Positions 16,474 through 26,452 of a DNA stretch of 64,000 nucleotides are shown here, piece by piece; the stretch's first letter is position 1; every line of letters begins with the position of its first letter. The notes under the pieces are model-generated. The model saw only the letters and a list, made by a program, of their open reading frames with translations, did no database searches and was not told the origin of the DNA. Location: NCBI RefSeq assembly GCF_900109705.1, contig NZ_FOAI01000002.1:62001-126000 (forward strand), read 5' to 3'. The DNA is from Roseivivax marinus. GTDB lineage: Bacteria; Pseudomonadota; Alphaproteobacteria; Rhodobacterales; Rhodobacteraceae. Both the position numbers and the translations under genes were made by a program.

Positions 16474-17853
16474 ATGGCTCAGAACCCGCCCGATCTCCGT
16501 CCCGACCGCGCCCAGGCCCGGCTCGACCGCGACCTATCCACCGTCCGCGCCGGGCGCGACCAGCCCACCATCGGCATGGTGTCGCTGGGCTGTCCCAAGG
16601 CGCTGGTGGACAGCGAGCGCATCCTCACGCGCCTGCGCGCCGAGGGATACGGCATCTCGCCGGACTATTCCGGCGCGGACGCGGTGATCGTGAACACCTG
16701 CGGCTTCCTCGACAGCGCCAAGGCCGAAAGCCTCGATGCCATCGGCGAAGCGCTGACCGCGAACGGACGGGTGATCGTGACCGGCTGCCTCGGCGCCGAG
16801 CCAGACTACATCACCGGCGCGCATCCCCGCGTGCTGGCTGTCACCGGCCCGCACCAGTACGAACAGGTGCTCGACGCGGTGCACGCCGCCGTGCCGCCCG
16901 ATCCCGATCCGTTCGTGGACCTGCTGCCCGCCTCGGGCGTGAAGCTCACGCCGCGGCATTACAGCTACCTCAAGATCTCGGAGGGCTGTAACCACAAGTG
17001 CAAGTTCTGCGTGATCCCCGACATGCGCGGACGCCTCGCCTCGCGGCCGCACAAGGCGGTGATGCGCGAGGCCGAGAAGCTGGTCGATAGCGGCGTGAAG
17101 GAGCTTCTGGTCATCAGCCAGGACACCTCGGCCTATGGCACCGACTGGTCCGACCGGCCGTCCAAGTTCCCGATCCTCGATCTCGCGCGCGAGCTGGGCC
17201 AGCTCGGGGCGTGGGTGCGGATGCACTACGTCTACCCCTACCCGCACGTCCGCGAGCTGGTGCCGATGATGGCCGAGGGCGGCGTGCTGCCCTATCTCGA
17301 CATTCCGTTTCAGCACGCCCATCCCGACACGCTGAAGCGCATGGCGCGCCCCGCCGCGGCCGAGCGCACGCTCGATGAGATCGCCGCCTGGCGCCGGGCG
17401 TGCCCGGACATCACCCTGCGCTCGACGTTCATCGTGGGCTATCCCGGCGAGACCGAGGACGAGTTCCAGACCCTGCTCGACTGGCTGGACGAGGCGCAGC
17501 TCGACCGGGTCGGGTGCTTCCAGTACGAGAACGTCGCCGGCGCCCGTTCGAACGCCCTGCCCGGCCACGTTCCCGACGAGGTGAAGCAGGAGCGTTGGGA
17601 CCGCTTCATGGAGAAGGCGCAGGCGATCTCGGAGGCCAAACTGGCGGCCAAGGTCGGCACCCGGCTCACCGCGCTGGTGGATGCCGTGGACGAGGAGGGC
17701 GCCACTTGCCGCACGGCAGCGGATGCGCCGGAGATCGACGGCAACCTCTTCGTGGACCGCGGCTTCGAAGGGCTCGCACCAGGCGACATGATCGAGGTCG
17801 AGGTGGACGAGGCCGGTGAATACGACCTCTGGGGCGCACGAGTGGACGCCTGA
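16474..17853 (+). CDS. rimO: Ribosomal protein S12 methylthiotransferase
   Basis: A 459-residue radical-SAM enzyme that adds a methylthio group to the conserved Asp of ribosomal protein S12. It has the N-terminal UPF0004 cluster region ([39 protein letters not shown]), the radical-SAM motif CNHKCKFC with KISEG before it, and a C-terminal TRAM domain. The ATG at 16474 is chosen because homology starts soon after it; an upstream in-frame ATG at 16429 lies in promoter space. A monocistronic gene followed by a long gap. Confidence 0.93.
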   Translation: MAQNPPDLRPDRAQARLDRDLSTVRAGRDQPTIGMVSLGCPKALVDSERILTRLRAEGYGISPDYSGADAVIVNTCGFLDSAKAESLDAIGEALTANGRVIVTGCLGAEPDYITGAHPRVLAVTGPHQYEQVLDAVHAAVPPDPDPFVDLLPASGVKLTPRHYSYLKISEGCNHKCKFCVIPDMRGRLASRPHKAVMREAEKLVDSGVKELLVISQDTSAYGTDWSDRPSKFPILDLARELGQLGAWVRMHYVYPYPHVRELVPMMAEGGVLPYLDIPFQHAHPDTLKRMARPAAAERTLDEIAAWRRACPDITLRSTFIVGYPGETEDEFQTLLDWLDEAQLDRVGCFQYENVAGARSNALPGHVPDEVKQERWDRFMEKAQAISEAKLAAKVGTRLTALVDAVDEEGATCRTAADAPEIDGNLFVDRGFEGLAPGDMIEVEVDEAGEYDLWGARVDA

Positions 17854-18187
17854 TCCGGGGGTGATTCGCGGACTGTGTCGCGTGTGCCGGGATTCGAATC
17901 ACACCCCTCTCGCGCGTTGCGGAGCAAACCTGAAATTTTCACGAGGCTTTTTCGGCCGTTCCGGTGCATAACACCGACTTTCGCACGAAATGCGCGACAT
18001 ACCGCTTACCTTGAGTTAACCTTTAGAAGTTCTCGGAGGGCACTGCAGGGCCGCATCCCTCCCGCGGGCATCACGGGGGAACCGCAAGGTTCCGCGCTTC
18101 TGTTTGGTGGCGTCATCCGCGTTGACCGTCGTTTTTTACCCTTTGTTCGGGGGGACAGAGGTTTCAGGTTGCCATAGAATGACGTCG
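17854..18187. other. Gap without a recognised gene; possible small RNA
   Basis: Between rimO and the luxR-type gene I see no convincing protein gene. The stretch holds a GNRA-capped hairpin, GGAACC-GCAA-GGTTCC, at 18078-18093. TTAACC at 18015-18020 resembles a CtrA half-site but is unsupported. The stretch ends at a strong plus-strand terminator (18188-18216). It may be a long rimO 3' region or a small RNA gene; no promoter can be assigned with confidence. Confidence 0.3.
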
Positions 18188-18216
18188 CGGGGTGTCCATC
18201 GGGCACCCCGTTTTTT
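18188..18216 (+). terminator. Strong intrinsic terminator
   Basis: A ten-pair stem (one G-U) from 18188-18197 and 18201-18210 with loop ATC, followed by TTTTTT. It lies 335 bp after the rimO stop, which is far for a simple rimO terminator, and 30 bp before the convergent luxR-type stop. Confidence 0.8.
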
Positions 18217-18245
18217 CGGGCCCACCCACCGCGCACGTCTTTGCT

Positions 18246-19145
18246 TCAGTCCTCCGGACCGCGCACCTTGTCGCCCGTTCGCCGCCGCGCCCCGATATTG
18301 TCCATCTCGATCACGTGGTCGATCGGATCGCCCTCGGCGGGCCGGTTCATCGGGTCCGGCAGAATGCCCAGCGCCATGGCGAGGCCGGCAAGCTCGGCTC
18401 GGCTGTCGACGCCGGTATTGGCACAGAGCGCGCTCATGCGCTGGCGCACCGCCGACACCGAGACGCCCAGCCGCTCGGCGATGGTCTTGTCCTGCAGGCC
18501 CAGCCCGATCAGCTCGAGCAGCGCGCGCTGTTTCTCGGTCACGCGGTTACGGTCCGCGAATTCCTGCGCGAAGTGCAGCAGGTAGCGCTGGTGCCCGGTC
18601 AGCGCGAGCGCGTGAAGTGCCCATCCATGCCGCGCGACGATCTCGACCATCTCGGCACGACGATGATCGCCGGAAAAGGTGATGAGCGCCGATTGCGGCG
18701 GTGCGTTCTGGCGCAGAGGCACCGAAAAGCTGGACCGTATCCCGCGCTCCGCCGCCTCGGCGAGGATACGAAGACGCCCGGGCGGAACCTCGTGGTAGTC
18801 CTCGACAAACTCGAGACCGCCGACCACGGGCGTCAGCCGGGTCAGCGCGTGATGACGGAAGTAGGACCAGCGCCGCAGTTCGTCGTCGCGGTAATGGTCC
18901 ATCAGCCAGTTTGCGTCGTAGGTGGTGCGCAGGAACAGTGTCCGACGCCAGTTCAGAAGCCCGGACGCCGACACGAAGTCCACGTGCGGCAGACCCGTCT
19001 GTCGACCGGCTTCGACCAGGATCGTCCAGACATCGCCGGTCGCCTCCGTCTGTTCGAGCCGCACCAGCCAATCCTGCAACAACTCGGGGATATAGCGTTC
19101 CGCCGGAATCAGGTCCCGGCCCGGATGCGTGGAGGCAGTCGTCAT
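18246..19145 (-). CDS. LuxR-family regulator with autoinducer-binding-like domain
   Basis: A 299-residue regulator with an N-terminal autoinducer-binding-like domain (about 20-190) and a C-terminal LuxR helix-turn-helix (about 200-265, TEKQRALLELIGLGLQDKTI then ERLGVSVSAVRQRMSALC). No luxI gene is present in the window, so it is a LuxR solo. In the ligand domain I can align TYDANWLMDHY, but the Asp-Pro pair that contacts acyl-homoserine lactones in TraR seems to be Trp-Ser here, so the ligand may differ. The ATG at 19145 has GGAG 7 bases upstream. It is divergent from tdk with a 74-bp shared promoter region. Confidence 0.85.
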   Translation of the reverse strand: MTTASTHPGRDLIPAERYIPELLQDWLVRLEQTEATGDVWTILVEAGRQTGLPHVDFVSASGLLNWRRTLFLRTTYDANWLMDHYRDDELRRWSYFRHHALTRLTPVVGGLEFVEDYHEVPPGRLRILAEAAERGIRSSFSVPLRQNAPPQSALITFSGDHRRAEMVEIVARHGWALHALALTGHQRYLLHFAQEFADRNRVTEKQRALLELIGLGLQDKTIAERLGVSVSAVRQRMSALCANTGVDSRAELAGLAMALGILPDPMNRPAEGDPIDHVIEMDNIGARRRTGDKVRGPED

Positions 19146-19219
19146 GAACGGCTCCAGTCGTGTGTCCCCGCCGGGCGGAGCGCGCTTGCCCCGGCGCCGT
19201 GGCTCGGGCATCAGGCCGC

Positions 19220-19798
19220 ATGGCCAAGCTCCACTTTCATTATTCGACCATGAACGCGGGAAAATCGACCCTGCTTCTGCAGGCCGCGCACAATTATGAA
19301 GAGCGTGGCATGTCGGTGATGCTGGTCACGGCGGAAATCGACGCGCGCGCGGGTGCGGCCCGGATCGGATCGCGCATCGGGCTGGCGCGCGAGGCCGACA
19401 CGTTCGACGCCGACACCGATCTTTTCGCCGCGGTTGAGGCGCGGCTGGCCCGTGGTGCCTGCGCCTGCATCTTCGTGGACGAGGCCCAGTTCCTCACCGA
19501 AGCGCAGGTCTGGCAACTGGCGCGGGTCACCGACGACCTGAACGTGCCGGTCATGTGCTATGGCCTCCGCGTCGACTTCCGCGGCAAGCTCTTCCCCGGC
19601 TCGGCGGCGCTGCTCGCGCTGGCGGACTGGATGCGCGAGGTCCGCACGATCTGCTGGTGCGGACGCAAGGCGACCATGGTGGTGCGGCAGGATGCCGAGG
19701 GACGTGCGCTGACAGAGGGCGACCAGGTGCAGGTCGGCGGCAACGAGACCTATGTGAGCCTCTGCCGCCGTCACTGGCGTGAGGCGATGGGCGAGTAA
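19220..19798 (+). CDS. tdk: Thymidine kinase
   Basis: A 192-residue type II thymidine kinase for deoxythymidine salvage. The P-loop is STMNAGKST, the Walker B-like motif CIFVDEAQFL is present, and the substrate lasso region holds YGLRVDFRGKLFPGS. The zinc-binding Cys residues lie in CWCGRKA and near the C-terminus (VSLCRRHW, where His may replace one Cys). The ATG at 19220 is the start of homology. It is convergent with priA. Confidence 0.93.
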   Translation: MAKLHFHYSTMNAGKSTLLLQAAHNYEERGMSVMLVTAEIDARAGAARIGSRIGLAREADTFDADTDLFAAVEARLARGACACIFVDEAQFLTEAQVWQLARVTDDLNVPVMCYGLRVDFRGKLFPGSAALLALADWMREVRTICWCGRKATMVVRQDAEGRALTEGDQVQVGGNETYVSLCRRHWREAMGE

Positions 19799-19959
19799 CG
19801 GAACGTCTCCCGCACGTCGGACGGGCAGCGAGGGGCAATGCGGCCCCGTGCTCCGCAGTCGAATCCACCCCTGGCATCCGCCGTGTCTCACGGCTCAAAG
19901 CGGGCGCTACACCCGATGCAAGCGCGAGCCGCACCGGCCCGGAACAGCCGATCGTGTCC

Positions 19960-22149
19960 TCACATGAACGATTGCGGGTCGATGTCGATCGCCATCCGCA
20001 TGTCGCCGCCTAACCGGAACTGGCCCGCCCATTCGGCCAGCGCGCGCTGCAACCCGACGCCCTTGGGCGCTTTCACCAGAAGGCGCACCCTGTGCCGTCC
20101 ACGCACACGCGCCACCGGCGCAGGCGCCGGACCGAAGACCTGCGCCCCCACCCGGCGCAGTGCCGCGTCGTTGCGCGCCAGCGCGTTGCCGAGGTCGAAC
20201 ACCTCCTGCACGTCCGGGTGCGACAGGATGATCCCCGCCATCCGGCCGTAGGGCGGCACGCCCGCCGCGCGGCGCTCCTCGGCCTCCGCGCGCCAGAAGC
20301 CTTCCTCGTCGCCCGACAGGATCGCACGGATCACCGGATGCTCGGGCTGATACGTCTGCATGAGAGCCGTGCCGCGCTTCTCGGCCCGTCCCGCGCGCCC
20401 GGCCACCTGCCGCATCAGCTGAAACGTCCGCTCCGCGGCGCGCAGGTCCGAGCCCTGCAGCCCGAGATCGGCGTCGATCACCCCCACCAGCGTCAACAGC
20501 GGGAAATTGTGCCCCTTGGCCACGAGCTGCGTGCCGATGATGAGGTCCGCGCCCCCCGCGGCGATGTTCTCGATCTCGGCCTTGAGCTGGCGGGCCGAGC
20601 CGTAGAGGTCCGACGACAGCACCGCCACCCGTGCCTCGGGAAAGGCCTCGCGCGCTTCCTCGGCCATGCGCTCGACCCCCGGCCCGACGGCGGCCAGCTT
20701 GCCCTCTGCTTCGCAGGAGGGGCACGCCTCGGGGATCGGCGCGCTCTCGCCGCACTGATGACACATGAGCCGCCGCAGGAAGCGGTGCTCGACCATCCGC
20801 GCGTCGCACTGCGGGCAGCCGATCTGGTGGCCGCACGCCCGGCAGATCGTCACCGGGGCGTAGCCGCGGCGATTGAGGAAGATCAGCGCCTGCTCGCCCT
20901 TCTCCAGCCGGGTGCCGATGGCGCGGGCCAGCGAGGGCGAGATCCAGCGGTTCGACGGCAGATCCTCCCCGCGCATGTCGATGGCGCGCATCTCGGGCAT
21001 CACGGCCGCCCCGAAACGCGAGGTCAGCGTGAGCCTGTCGTACTTTCCCGCCTCGGCATTGGCCCAGCTTTCCAGCGACGGCGTGGCCGAGGCCAGCACC
21101 ACCCGCGCGTCGTTCAGCGAGGCGCGCAGCACCGCCATGTCCCGCGCGTTGTAGAGGACCCCGTCCTCCTGCTTGTACGATGTGTCGTGTTCCTCGTCGA
21201 CGACCACGAGCCCGAGGTTCCGGAACGGCAGGAACAGCGCCGACCGCGCGCCGACGACCAGTTCGGCGCCTCCCGTCGCGACCATCTTCCAGACCCGCCG
21301 CCGCTCGGTCGAGGTGACACCGTGGTGCCACTCGGCGGGCCGCGCGCCGAACCGCGCCTCGACGCGGGTGATGAATTCGGAGGTCAGCGCGATCTCGGGC
21401 AAGAGCACCAGCGCCTGCCGGCCCTGCCGAAGGCACTCGGCCACCGCCTCGAGGTAGACCTCGGTCTTGCCCGAGCCGGTCACGCCCTTCAGGAGCGTGG
21501 TGCCGTAGGTGCCGTCGCGCACGCCCGCCCGCAGGCTCTCGGCGGCCGCCGCCTGGTCGCCGGTCAGCGCCTTGCCGCCCCAGTCCGGGTCGAGCCGCGC
21601 ATAGGGCGTGTCGCGCGGCGCGTCCTCCTCGCGCACGACGCCCTGCTTCGCCAGTCCCTTGATGACCGACGCGGTCACCCCGGCGGCGTCGGCCAGCTCT
21701 TTCTGGGTCAGCGCCAGCCCGCCCATCTCGTCGAGCACCTCGAGCACGCGCCGCCGTGCATCGGTCTCGCGGTCGGGCAGCCCCTCGCCCCGACGATAGA
21801 CCCGCCGCGCCTTGGGCGGATCGCCGACCCCCGGCGCCCGGGTCGCGAGCCGCAGCATCGCGGGCATCGGCGTGAGCGTGTATTCGCCGGCCTTCTCCAG
21901 GAAGGCGCGCAGCTCCTCGCGCATCGGCGCGGCATCGAGGACGCGGGTGACGGGCCGCACCTTGGCGGGGTCGAAATCGCCCGCGCCGCGGCCCCAGACC
22001 ACACCCAGCACGCGCCGCGGGCCCAGCGGCACCTCCACGTAGGCGCCGACCCAGGCGCCGCCCTCGGGCGCGCGGTAGTCCAGCGTGCGGTCCAGCGGCT
22101 GCGCCGTCAGCACCGCCACGATCTCGCCCTCGTGGAAGAAGTCGTCCAT
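19960..22149 (-). CDS. priA: Primosomal helicase PriA
   Basis: A 729-residue replication-restart helicase. The N-terminal 3'-DNA-binding domain covers roughly residues 1-105, followed by a superfamily 2 helicase core with Walker [15 protein letters not shown] (near 240), the DEEH box [13 protein letters not shown] (near 330) and [10 protein letters not shown] (motif VI). Between them is the zinc-binding insertion with [13 protein letters not shown] and CHQCGE...CPSC. It restarts stalled forks outside oriC. The ATG at 22149 is the start of homology. It is divergent from fsa. Confidence 0.95.
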   Translation of the reverse strand: MDDFFHEGEIVAVLTAQPLDRTLDYRAPEGGAWVGAYVEVPLGPRRVLGVVWGRGAGDFDPAKVRPVTRVLDAAPMREELRAFLEKAGEYTLTPMPAMLRLATRAPGVGDPPKARRVYRRGEGLPDRETDARRRVLEVLDEMGGLALTQKELADAAGVTASVIKGLAKQGVVREEDAPRDTPYARLDPDWGGKALTGDQAAAAESLRAGVRDGTYGTTLLKGVTGSGKTEVYLEAVAECLRQGRQALVLLPEIALTSEFITRVEARFGARPAEWHHGVTSTERRRVWKMVATGGAELVVGARSALFLPFRNLGLVVVDEEHDTSYKQEDGVLYNARDMAVLRASLNDARVVLASATPSLESWANAEAGKYDRLTLTSRFGAAVMPEMRAIDMRGEDLPSNRWISPSLARAIGTRLEKGEQALIFLNRRGYAPVTICRACGHQIGCPQCDARMVEHRFLRRLMCHQCGESAPIPEACPSCEAEGKLAAVGPGVERMAEEAREAFPEARVAVLSSDLYGSARQLKAEIENIAAGGADLIIGTQLVAKGHNFPLLTLVGVIDADLGLQGSDLRAAERTFQLMRQVAGRAGRAEKRGTALMQTYQPEHPVIRAILSGDEEGFWRAEAEERRAAGVPPYGRMAGIILSHPDVQEVFDLGNALARNDAALRRVGAQVFGPAPAPVARVRGRHRVRLLVKAPKGVGLQRALAEWAGQFRLGGDMRMAIDIDPQSFM

Positions 22150-22259
22150 TCCCTCGTCGACCCGCCGTTAGCGCAACCGTCCGGGCTTTCCGCGCCGGTC
22201 CCCGTGCGTTAAGACACCCCCGAACCAATGTGAAGTCACCGCGACGGGAGATCCCGACC

Positions 22260-22913
22260 ATGAAGTTCTTCGTCGATACCGCAGACATCGAGGCCATCCG
22301 CGAGCTCAACGCCCTCGGCATGGTCGACGGGGTCACCACGAACCCCTCGCTCATCCTCAAGTCCGGCCGCGACATCCTCGAGGTCACCAAGGAGATCTGC
22401 GATCTCGTGGACGGACCCGTTTCCGCCGAGGTCATCGCGCTCTCGGCCGAGGAGATGATTTCCGAGGGCCGCCGCCTCGCCGAGATCGCCGAGAACATCG
22501 TCGTGAAGGTGCCGTTAACCTGGGACGGCCTCAAGGCCTGTGCCGTGCTCACCGGCGAGGGTCGCATGGTCAACGTGACGCTGTGCTTCTCCGCGAACCA
22601 GGCGCTGCTCGCCGCCAAGGCCGGCGCGACCTTCATCTCGCCCTTCATCGGCCGGCTGGACGACCTGAACCTCGACGGGATGGAGCTGATCCACGACATC
22701 CGCACCATCTATGACAACTACGGTTACGAGACGCAGATCCTCGCCGCCTCGATCCGCTCGGCCAACCACATGAGCGAGGCCGCCAAGATCGGCGCCGACG
22801 TGGCCACCGCGCCGCCCGCGGTCATCAAGGCGATGGCCAACCACGTCCTCACCGACAAGGGCCTCGACGCCTTCGTCAAGGACGCCCAGAAGGCCGGCAT
22901 CAAGATCGTCTGA
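22260..22913 (+). CDS. fsa: Fructose-6-phosphate aldolase / small transaldolase
   Basis: A 217-residue protein of the small transaldolase (TalC/FSA) family, forming a TIM barrel with a Schiff-base lysine in [10 protein letters not shown]. The start [16 protein letters not shown] and the [15 protein letters not shown] motif are diagnostic. The family includes true transaldolases and fructose-6-phosphate aldolases, and sequence alone does not settle which this is. The ATG has GGGAG 9 bases upstream. It is followed by a GC hairpin and a dispersed intergenic element. Confidence 0.92.
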   Translation: MKFFVDTADIEAIRELNALGMVDGVTTNPSLILKSGRDILEVTKEICDLVDGPVSAEVIALSAEEMISEGRRLAEIAENIVVKVPLTWDGLKACAVLTGEGRMVNVTLCFSANQALLAAKAGATFISPFIGRLDDLNLDGMELIHDIRTIYDNYGYETQILAASIRSANHMSEAAKIGADVATAPPAVIKAMANHVLTDKGLDAFVKDAQKAGIKIV

Positions 22914-22923
22914 TCTTCAGGAC

Positions 22924-22965
22924 GGGGCCAGTCCGGCCCCTTCTTCTCGTCGAGAAATACTCCGG
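22924..22965 (+). terminator. Hairpin plus dispersed 3' element after fsa
   Basis: GGGGCC-AGTCC-GGCCCC (22924-22940) is followed by TTCTTCT, giving a terminator-like end for fsa. The same stretch continues into the element CTTCTTCTCG...GAAATACTCCGG (about 22939-22965), a close match on the opposite strand at 34683-34711, with looser copies at 24500, 24580 and 62284. The rest of the gap to aroC is GC-rich without a gene. Confidence 0.5.
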
Positions 22966-23143
22966 GGTCCGGGGCAGGGCCCCGGTCCTCCCCCTCCGCC
23001 CGGCTCCGCCCCCCGGACTTCTCGCCGGTCACCCTCCGGGAGGGACCGGTCGGGGTTCCGGACGACGCTGCGCCGCCTCCCCGCCGCTTGAGCCCGCCGC
23101 GCCGCCGGTCTAACACTCGCCCCGGTTCAGGAGGCCCGCACCC

Positions 23144-24244
23144 ATGTCCTACAACACGTTCGGCCACGTCTTCCGGGTCACCACCTGGGGTGAAAGCCAC
23201 GGCCCCGCGCTCGGCTGCACGGTGGACGGCTGCCCGCCGAACGTGCCGCTGGACGAGGCGGCGATCCAACACTGGCTCGACCGGCGCAAGCCGGGGCAGA
23301 ACAGGTACACCACCCAGCGACGCGAGGCCGACGCCGTGCGCATCCTGTCGGGCGTGTTCGAGGGCATGACCACCGGCACCCCGATCCAGCTGATGATCGA
23401 GAACACCGACCAGCGCTCCAAGGATTACGGCGAGATCGCCGAGACCTTCCGCCCGGGTCATGCCGACATCGCCTATTGGCAGAAATACGGCATCCGCGAC
23501 TACCGCGGCGGCGGACGCTCGTCGGCGCGCGAGACGGCCGCGCGCGTGGCTGCCGGCGGGGTCGCCCGCGCGGCCCTCGCAGCCCTCGCCCCCGGCCTCG
23601 CGATCACCGGCTACATGACGCGGATCGGCACACACGGCATCGAGGGCGCCCGCGACATGGAGCAGATCGACCGCAACCCGTTCTGGGTGCCCTCGACCGC
23701 CGCCGCCGAAAGCTGGGGCGCCTACCTCGACGAGCTGCGCAAGTCGGGGAACTCGGTCGGCGCCGAGATCGAGGTCACCGCGACCGGCGTGCCTGCCGGC
23801 CTCGGCGCGCCGGTCTACGCCAAGCTGGACACCGACATCGCCGCCGCCCTGATGTCGATCAACGCGGTGAAAGGCGTGGAGATCGGCGAAGGCATGGGCG
23901 CCGCCGCGCTCACCGGCGAGGAAAACGCCGACGAGATCTTCCTCGGCAACGATGGCACGCCGGTCTACGCCTCGAACCACGCGGGCGGCATTCTCGGCGG
24001 CATTTCCACGGGCCAGCCGGTGGTGGCGCGTTTCGCGGTCAAGCCGACCTCGTCGATCCTCAAGCCCCGTGCCTCGATCACCAAATCGGGCAAGCCGACC
24101 GAGGTGGTCACCAAGGGCCGCCATGACCCCTGCGTCGGCATCCGCGCGGTGCCGGTGGCCGAGGCGATGATCGCCTGCGTCCTGCTCGACCACCTGCTGC
24201 TCGACCGCGCCCAGACCGGCGGCGTGCGCGGCCCGATCGGCTAA
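23144..24244 (+). CDS. aroC: Chorismate synthase
   Basis: A 366-residue FMN-dependent enzyme that converts EPSP to chorismate, the last step of the shikimate pathway. The family signatures are visible: [14 protein letters not shown] near residue 14, [14 protein letters not shown] with [15 protein letters not shown] near 110-135, and [16 protein letters not shown] near the C-terminus. The ATG at 23144 follows CAGGAGG by 9 bases. It is transcribed alone and is convergent with the small zinc-ribbon gene and the urease cluster. Confidence 0.95.
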   Translation: MSYNTFGHVFRVTTWGESHGPALGCTVDGCPPNVPLDEAAIQHWLDRRKPGQNRYTTQRREADAVRILSGVFEGMTTGTPIQLMIENTDQRSKDYGEIAETFRPGHADIAYWQKYGIRDYRGGGRSSARETAARVAAGGVARAALAALAPGLAITGYMTRIGTHGIEGARDMEQIDRNPFWVPSTAAAESWGAYLDELRKSGNSVGAEIEVTATGVPAGLGAPVYAKLDTDIAAALMSINAVKGVEIGEGMGAAALTGEENADEIFLGNDGTPVYASNHAGGILGGISTGQPVVARFAVKPTSSILKPRASITKSGKPTEVVTKGRHDPCVGIRAVPVAEAMIACVLLDHLLLDRAQTGGVRGPIG

Positions 24245-24283
24245 GGCTCAGTCGCCCCGCGCCTCGCGCTTCCGCAGCACGGC

Positions 24284-24430
24284 CTATCCGCCCTCCACGG
24301 ACTTGTCGCAGGTCGAGCAGAAATGCAGGTAGCGCTCGAAGATCGGCGCCGTCTGAACGATCGCGTAGATGGACGTCAGCTCCTGCCCGCAGGTGCGGCA
24401 GTCGAAAAGGCTACTGGTGTTCGAGGGCAT
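24284..24430 (-). CDS. Small zinc-ribbon-like protein
   Basis: A 48-residue open frame. It carries two Cys pairs, CRTCGQEL near residue 11 and CSTCDKS near residue 38, 24 residues apart, as in a single zinc ribbon. Between them is a mainly helical or hydrophobic stretch (IYAIVQTAPIFERYLHF). The ATG has CCGGAG about 7 bases upstream. It lies downstream of ureG on the same strand, separated by 203 bp that hold two intergenic elements, so it may have its own promoter. I do not recognise the family. Function unknown. Confidence 0.6.
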   Translation of the reverse strand: MPSNTSSLFDCRTCGQELTSIYAIVQTAPIFERYLHFCSTCDKSVEGG

Positions 24431-24499
24431 GTTGCGCTCCGGCGTGTTCGGCCCTCGAATAGTGACACGCCGCGCTGGCCCGTGTCAGCGCCTCGCCGA

Positions 24500-24532
24500 G
24501 TTCTTCCTGGCAGAAATACCCCAGCCAGAGGC
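24500..24532 (+). repeat. Dispersed intergenic element, copy B
   Basis: GTTCTTCCTGGCAGAAATAC followed by CCCAGCCAGAGGC. It shares the TTCTTC / GAAATACyCC layout with the copies at 22939 and 34683 and the terminal GAGGC with those at 24580 and 62284. Confidence 0.45.
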
Positions 24533-24579
24533 ATCCGATGCGCTCGCCGGGTGCCGCGCCCGGCAAGTGCGCCGCCCCG

Positions 24580-24614
24580 GCCTCTTCCTGTCCCGAACTA
24601 CGTCCGCCGGAGGC
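24580..24614 (+). repeat. Dispersed intergenic element, copy C
   Basis: A degenerate copy: GCCTCTTCCTGTCCCGAACT then ACGTCCGCCGGAGGC, only 47 bp from copy B and in the same orientation. It lies 20 bp downstream of the ureG stop on the opposite strand. Confidence 0.35.
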
Positions 24615-24633
24615 ACCCCACCCCGCTGCCGCG

Positions 24634-25269
24634 TCACTCGGCGGCGACGCGTCCCAGGTCCAGCCCGCCGATCTCGGCGAGGCGTGCGATGATCTCGTCC
24701 ACGCCCTCGCCGTGCCGAAGCGAGGCGAAGATCGTCGGGCGGTCGGGCCGCATCCGCGCCGAATCGCGGCGCATGACGTCGAGCGACGCGCCCACATGCG
24801 GCGCGAGGTCTGTCTTGTTGACCACCAGCAGGTCCGAGCGCGTGATCGCGGGGCCGCCCTTGCGCGGGATCTCCTCGCCCGCGGCGGTGTCGATGACGTA
24901 GATCGTGACGTCCGCAAGCTCGGGCGAGAAGGTGGCCGACAGGTTGTCTCCCCCCGATTCGATCAGCACCAGTTCGAGGTCCGGCAGCGCCTCGGTCAAC
25001 TCGGCGATGGCGGCAAGATTGATCGAGGCGTCCTCGCGGATCGCGGTGTGCGGGCAGCCCCCCGTCTCGACGCCGCGAATGCGCTCGAGCGGCAGGACCT
25101 GCATCCGCATCAGCGCCTCGGCGTCCTCGCGCGTGTAGATGTCGTTGGTGACGACCGCCATCGACAGCCGCGGCCCGAGGCGGCGCGCCAGCTCGGCGGT
25201 CAGCGTGGTCTTTCCGGCACCGACAGGGCCGCCGATGCCGACGCGGAGGGGACCGTGGGGAGAGGGCAT
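24634..25269 (-). CDS. ureG: Urease accessory GTPase UreG
   Basis: A 211-residue SIMIBI-class GTPase that powers nickel delivery to urease. The P-loop is [13 protein letters not shown] and the metal-binding CPH motif appears as [15 protein letters not shown]. The base-recognition motif VVNKTDLAP and the Asp-rich [15 protein letters not shown] are present. It is last of the core accessory genes, after ureE and ureF, starting 11 bp after ureF. Confidence 0.95.
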   Translation of the reverse strand: MPSPHGPLRVGIGGPVGAGKTTLTAELARRLGPRLSMAVVTNDIYTREDAEALMRMQVLPLERIRGVETGGCPHTAIREDASINLAAIAELTEALPDLELVLIESGGDNLSATFSPELADVTIYVIDTAAGEEIPRKGGPAITRSDLLVVNKTDLAPHVGASLDVMRRDSARMRPDRPTIFASLRHGEGVDEIIARLAEIGGLDLGRVAAE

Positions 25270-25280
25270 AACGCCTCCTT

Positions 25281-25925
25281 TCAGGACTGGAACAGGCGGA
25301 CCGGCAGCGCCTCCTGGCGTGCCGCGGCCGCGTCGATGATGGGGGCGAAACCGCCGATTTCGTCAAGCGGGGCGCATTCGGCGCGCGCGGCGACGTCGGC
25401 GCACAGCGCGATGTGCCCCGCGATCACCGTCTGCCCCGCGCTCTGCCCCAACGGCACGAGGCGCACCGCCGCCGAAGCAAGCGTGGCGACAAGTCCCGAG
25501 AGGTAGAGCGGCAGCGCGGCACCCACGGGCAGCCCCATGAGATGCACGGCCCGTCCAGCGGCCACCGGCAGCGCGAGGTCGGACAGGTCGAGCGACCAGA
25601 CCGCCCGGCAGGTCCCCGCGAAAGCCGCGCCCTGCCGCAGCGTCTCGGCCCGGCGGGCGCGCGACTGGGCCATCGCGGCGGCCAGATCGGACAATGCCAC
25701 TGGCTCTTCCCCCCGCGCGGCGTGGGCGAAGAGCACCGCGTCGGACCATCCGCTGCCGTGGGTCAGCACCGCGTCGAGCCACTCGGCGGTGTCGGCCGCG
25801 GAGGTCACGCGTCCCTCTGCGACCAGCGCTTCGAGCCCGTGGGAATAGGCGAAGCCGCCGGTCGGAAAGGCCGGGGAGAACAGCTGGTGCAGGACCAGAT
25901 GTGCGTCCGCGCCGGCGTCAGTCAT
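25281..25925 (-). CDS. ureF: Urease accessory protein UreF
   Basis: A 214-residue all-helical protein that, with UreD and UreG, forms the urease activation complex and controls UreG GTP hydrolysis. The family start is seen in [20 protein letters not shown] with [11 protein letters not shown] after it. The ATG at 25925 overlaps the end of ureE by 8 bases, indicating coupling; the longer frame upstream is only the ureE His-tail read out of frame. Confidence 0.93.
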   Translation of the reverse strand: MTDAGADAHLVLHQLFSPAFPTGGFAYSHGLEALVAEGRVTSAADTAEWLDAVLTHGSGWSDAVLFAHAARGEEPVALSDLAAAMAQSRARRAETLRQGAAFAGTCRAVWSLDLSDLALPVAAGRAVHLMGLPVGAALPLYLSGLVATLASAAVRLVPLGQSAGQTVIAGHIALCADVAARAECAPLDEIGGFAPIIDAAAARQEALPVRLFQS

Positions 25926-26427
25926 GGCTGTGGGAATGGGGATGGGCGTGGTTGTGGCCTTCCGGACCGTGCGCGTGGGAATGGTCGTGCCCGTGCGTCC
26001 GTCCGTGGCCATAGGCGCCGCCCTCGGGACGGAACGGGGCAGTGACCTCCTCGACCGTCGCACCGAGGCGGCCCAGCATGTCGCGCATTACGTGGTCGCG
26101 CCGGATCAGCAGTCGCTCGGCCTCGACCTGGCAGGGCGTGTGGCGGTTGCCGATATGCCAGGCCAGCCGCACCAGATCTCCGGTGACGGCCAGAAGCGGT
26201 TCGGCCGCGGCGGCCACGCGCACCTCGGTGCCGTCCTCGCAGATCAGGACGTCGCCGTGGTTCAGCGATGTTGTCTGGGACAGGTCGACGAGGACGCTGC
26301 GTCCGTCGTCGAGCGGCAGCACCTTGCGCCGCAGGAACCGCGCCTCGTAGTCGAGAGACACGGTCGGTGCGCCCGCGTCGTGGCCGTGATCGGCAACGCG
26401 GCGGGCAGTCAGGGCGGGGGCGCTCAT
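25918..26427 (-). CDS. ureE: Urease nickel metallochaperone UreE
   Basis: A 169-residue nickel-carrier protein. The N-terminal peptide-binding domain covers about residues 20-85 (LDYEARFLRRKVLPLDDG), and the metal-binding domain has AWHIGNRHTPCQVE. The C-terminal 30 residues are a His-rich tail (many HGHDHSHAHG-type units), which binds several nickel ions in homologues. The ATG at 26427 is preferred over longer frames. It lies 25 bp after a DUF1127 gene and overlaps ureF. Confidence 0.94.
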   Translation of the reverse strand: MSAPALTARRVADHGHDAGAPTVSLDYEARFLRRKVLPLDDGRSVLVDLSQTTSLNHGDVLICEDGTEVRVAAAAEPLLAVTGDLVRLAWHIGNRHTPCQVEAERLLIRRDHVMRDMLGRLGATVEEVTAPFRPEGGAYGHGRTHGHDHSHAHGPEGHNHAHPHSHSHD

Positions 26428-26452
26428 GCGGCGCCCCCTGCCCCGTCGCGCC

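Noticed and set aside
18122-18139. TTGACC...TTACCC, resembling half of a RutR site or a -35 element
   Set aside because: It lacks dyad symmetry, and no -10 element occurs at proper spacing.
17875-18177. A 100-residue open frame in the gap after rimO
   Set aside because: No ribosome-binding site, odd composition and no recognisable segment; RNA structure explains the region better.
19907-22708. A 933-residue minus-strand frame over priA and fsa
   Set aside because: It is the wrong frame of priA extended over the start of fsa; priA in frame carries all helicase motifs.
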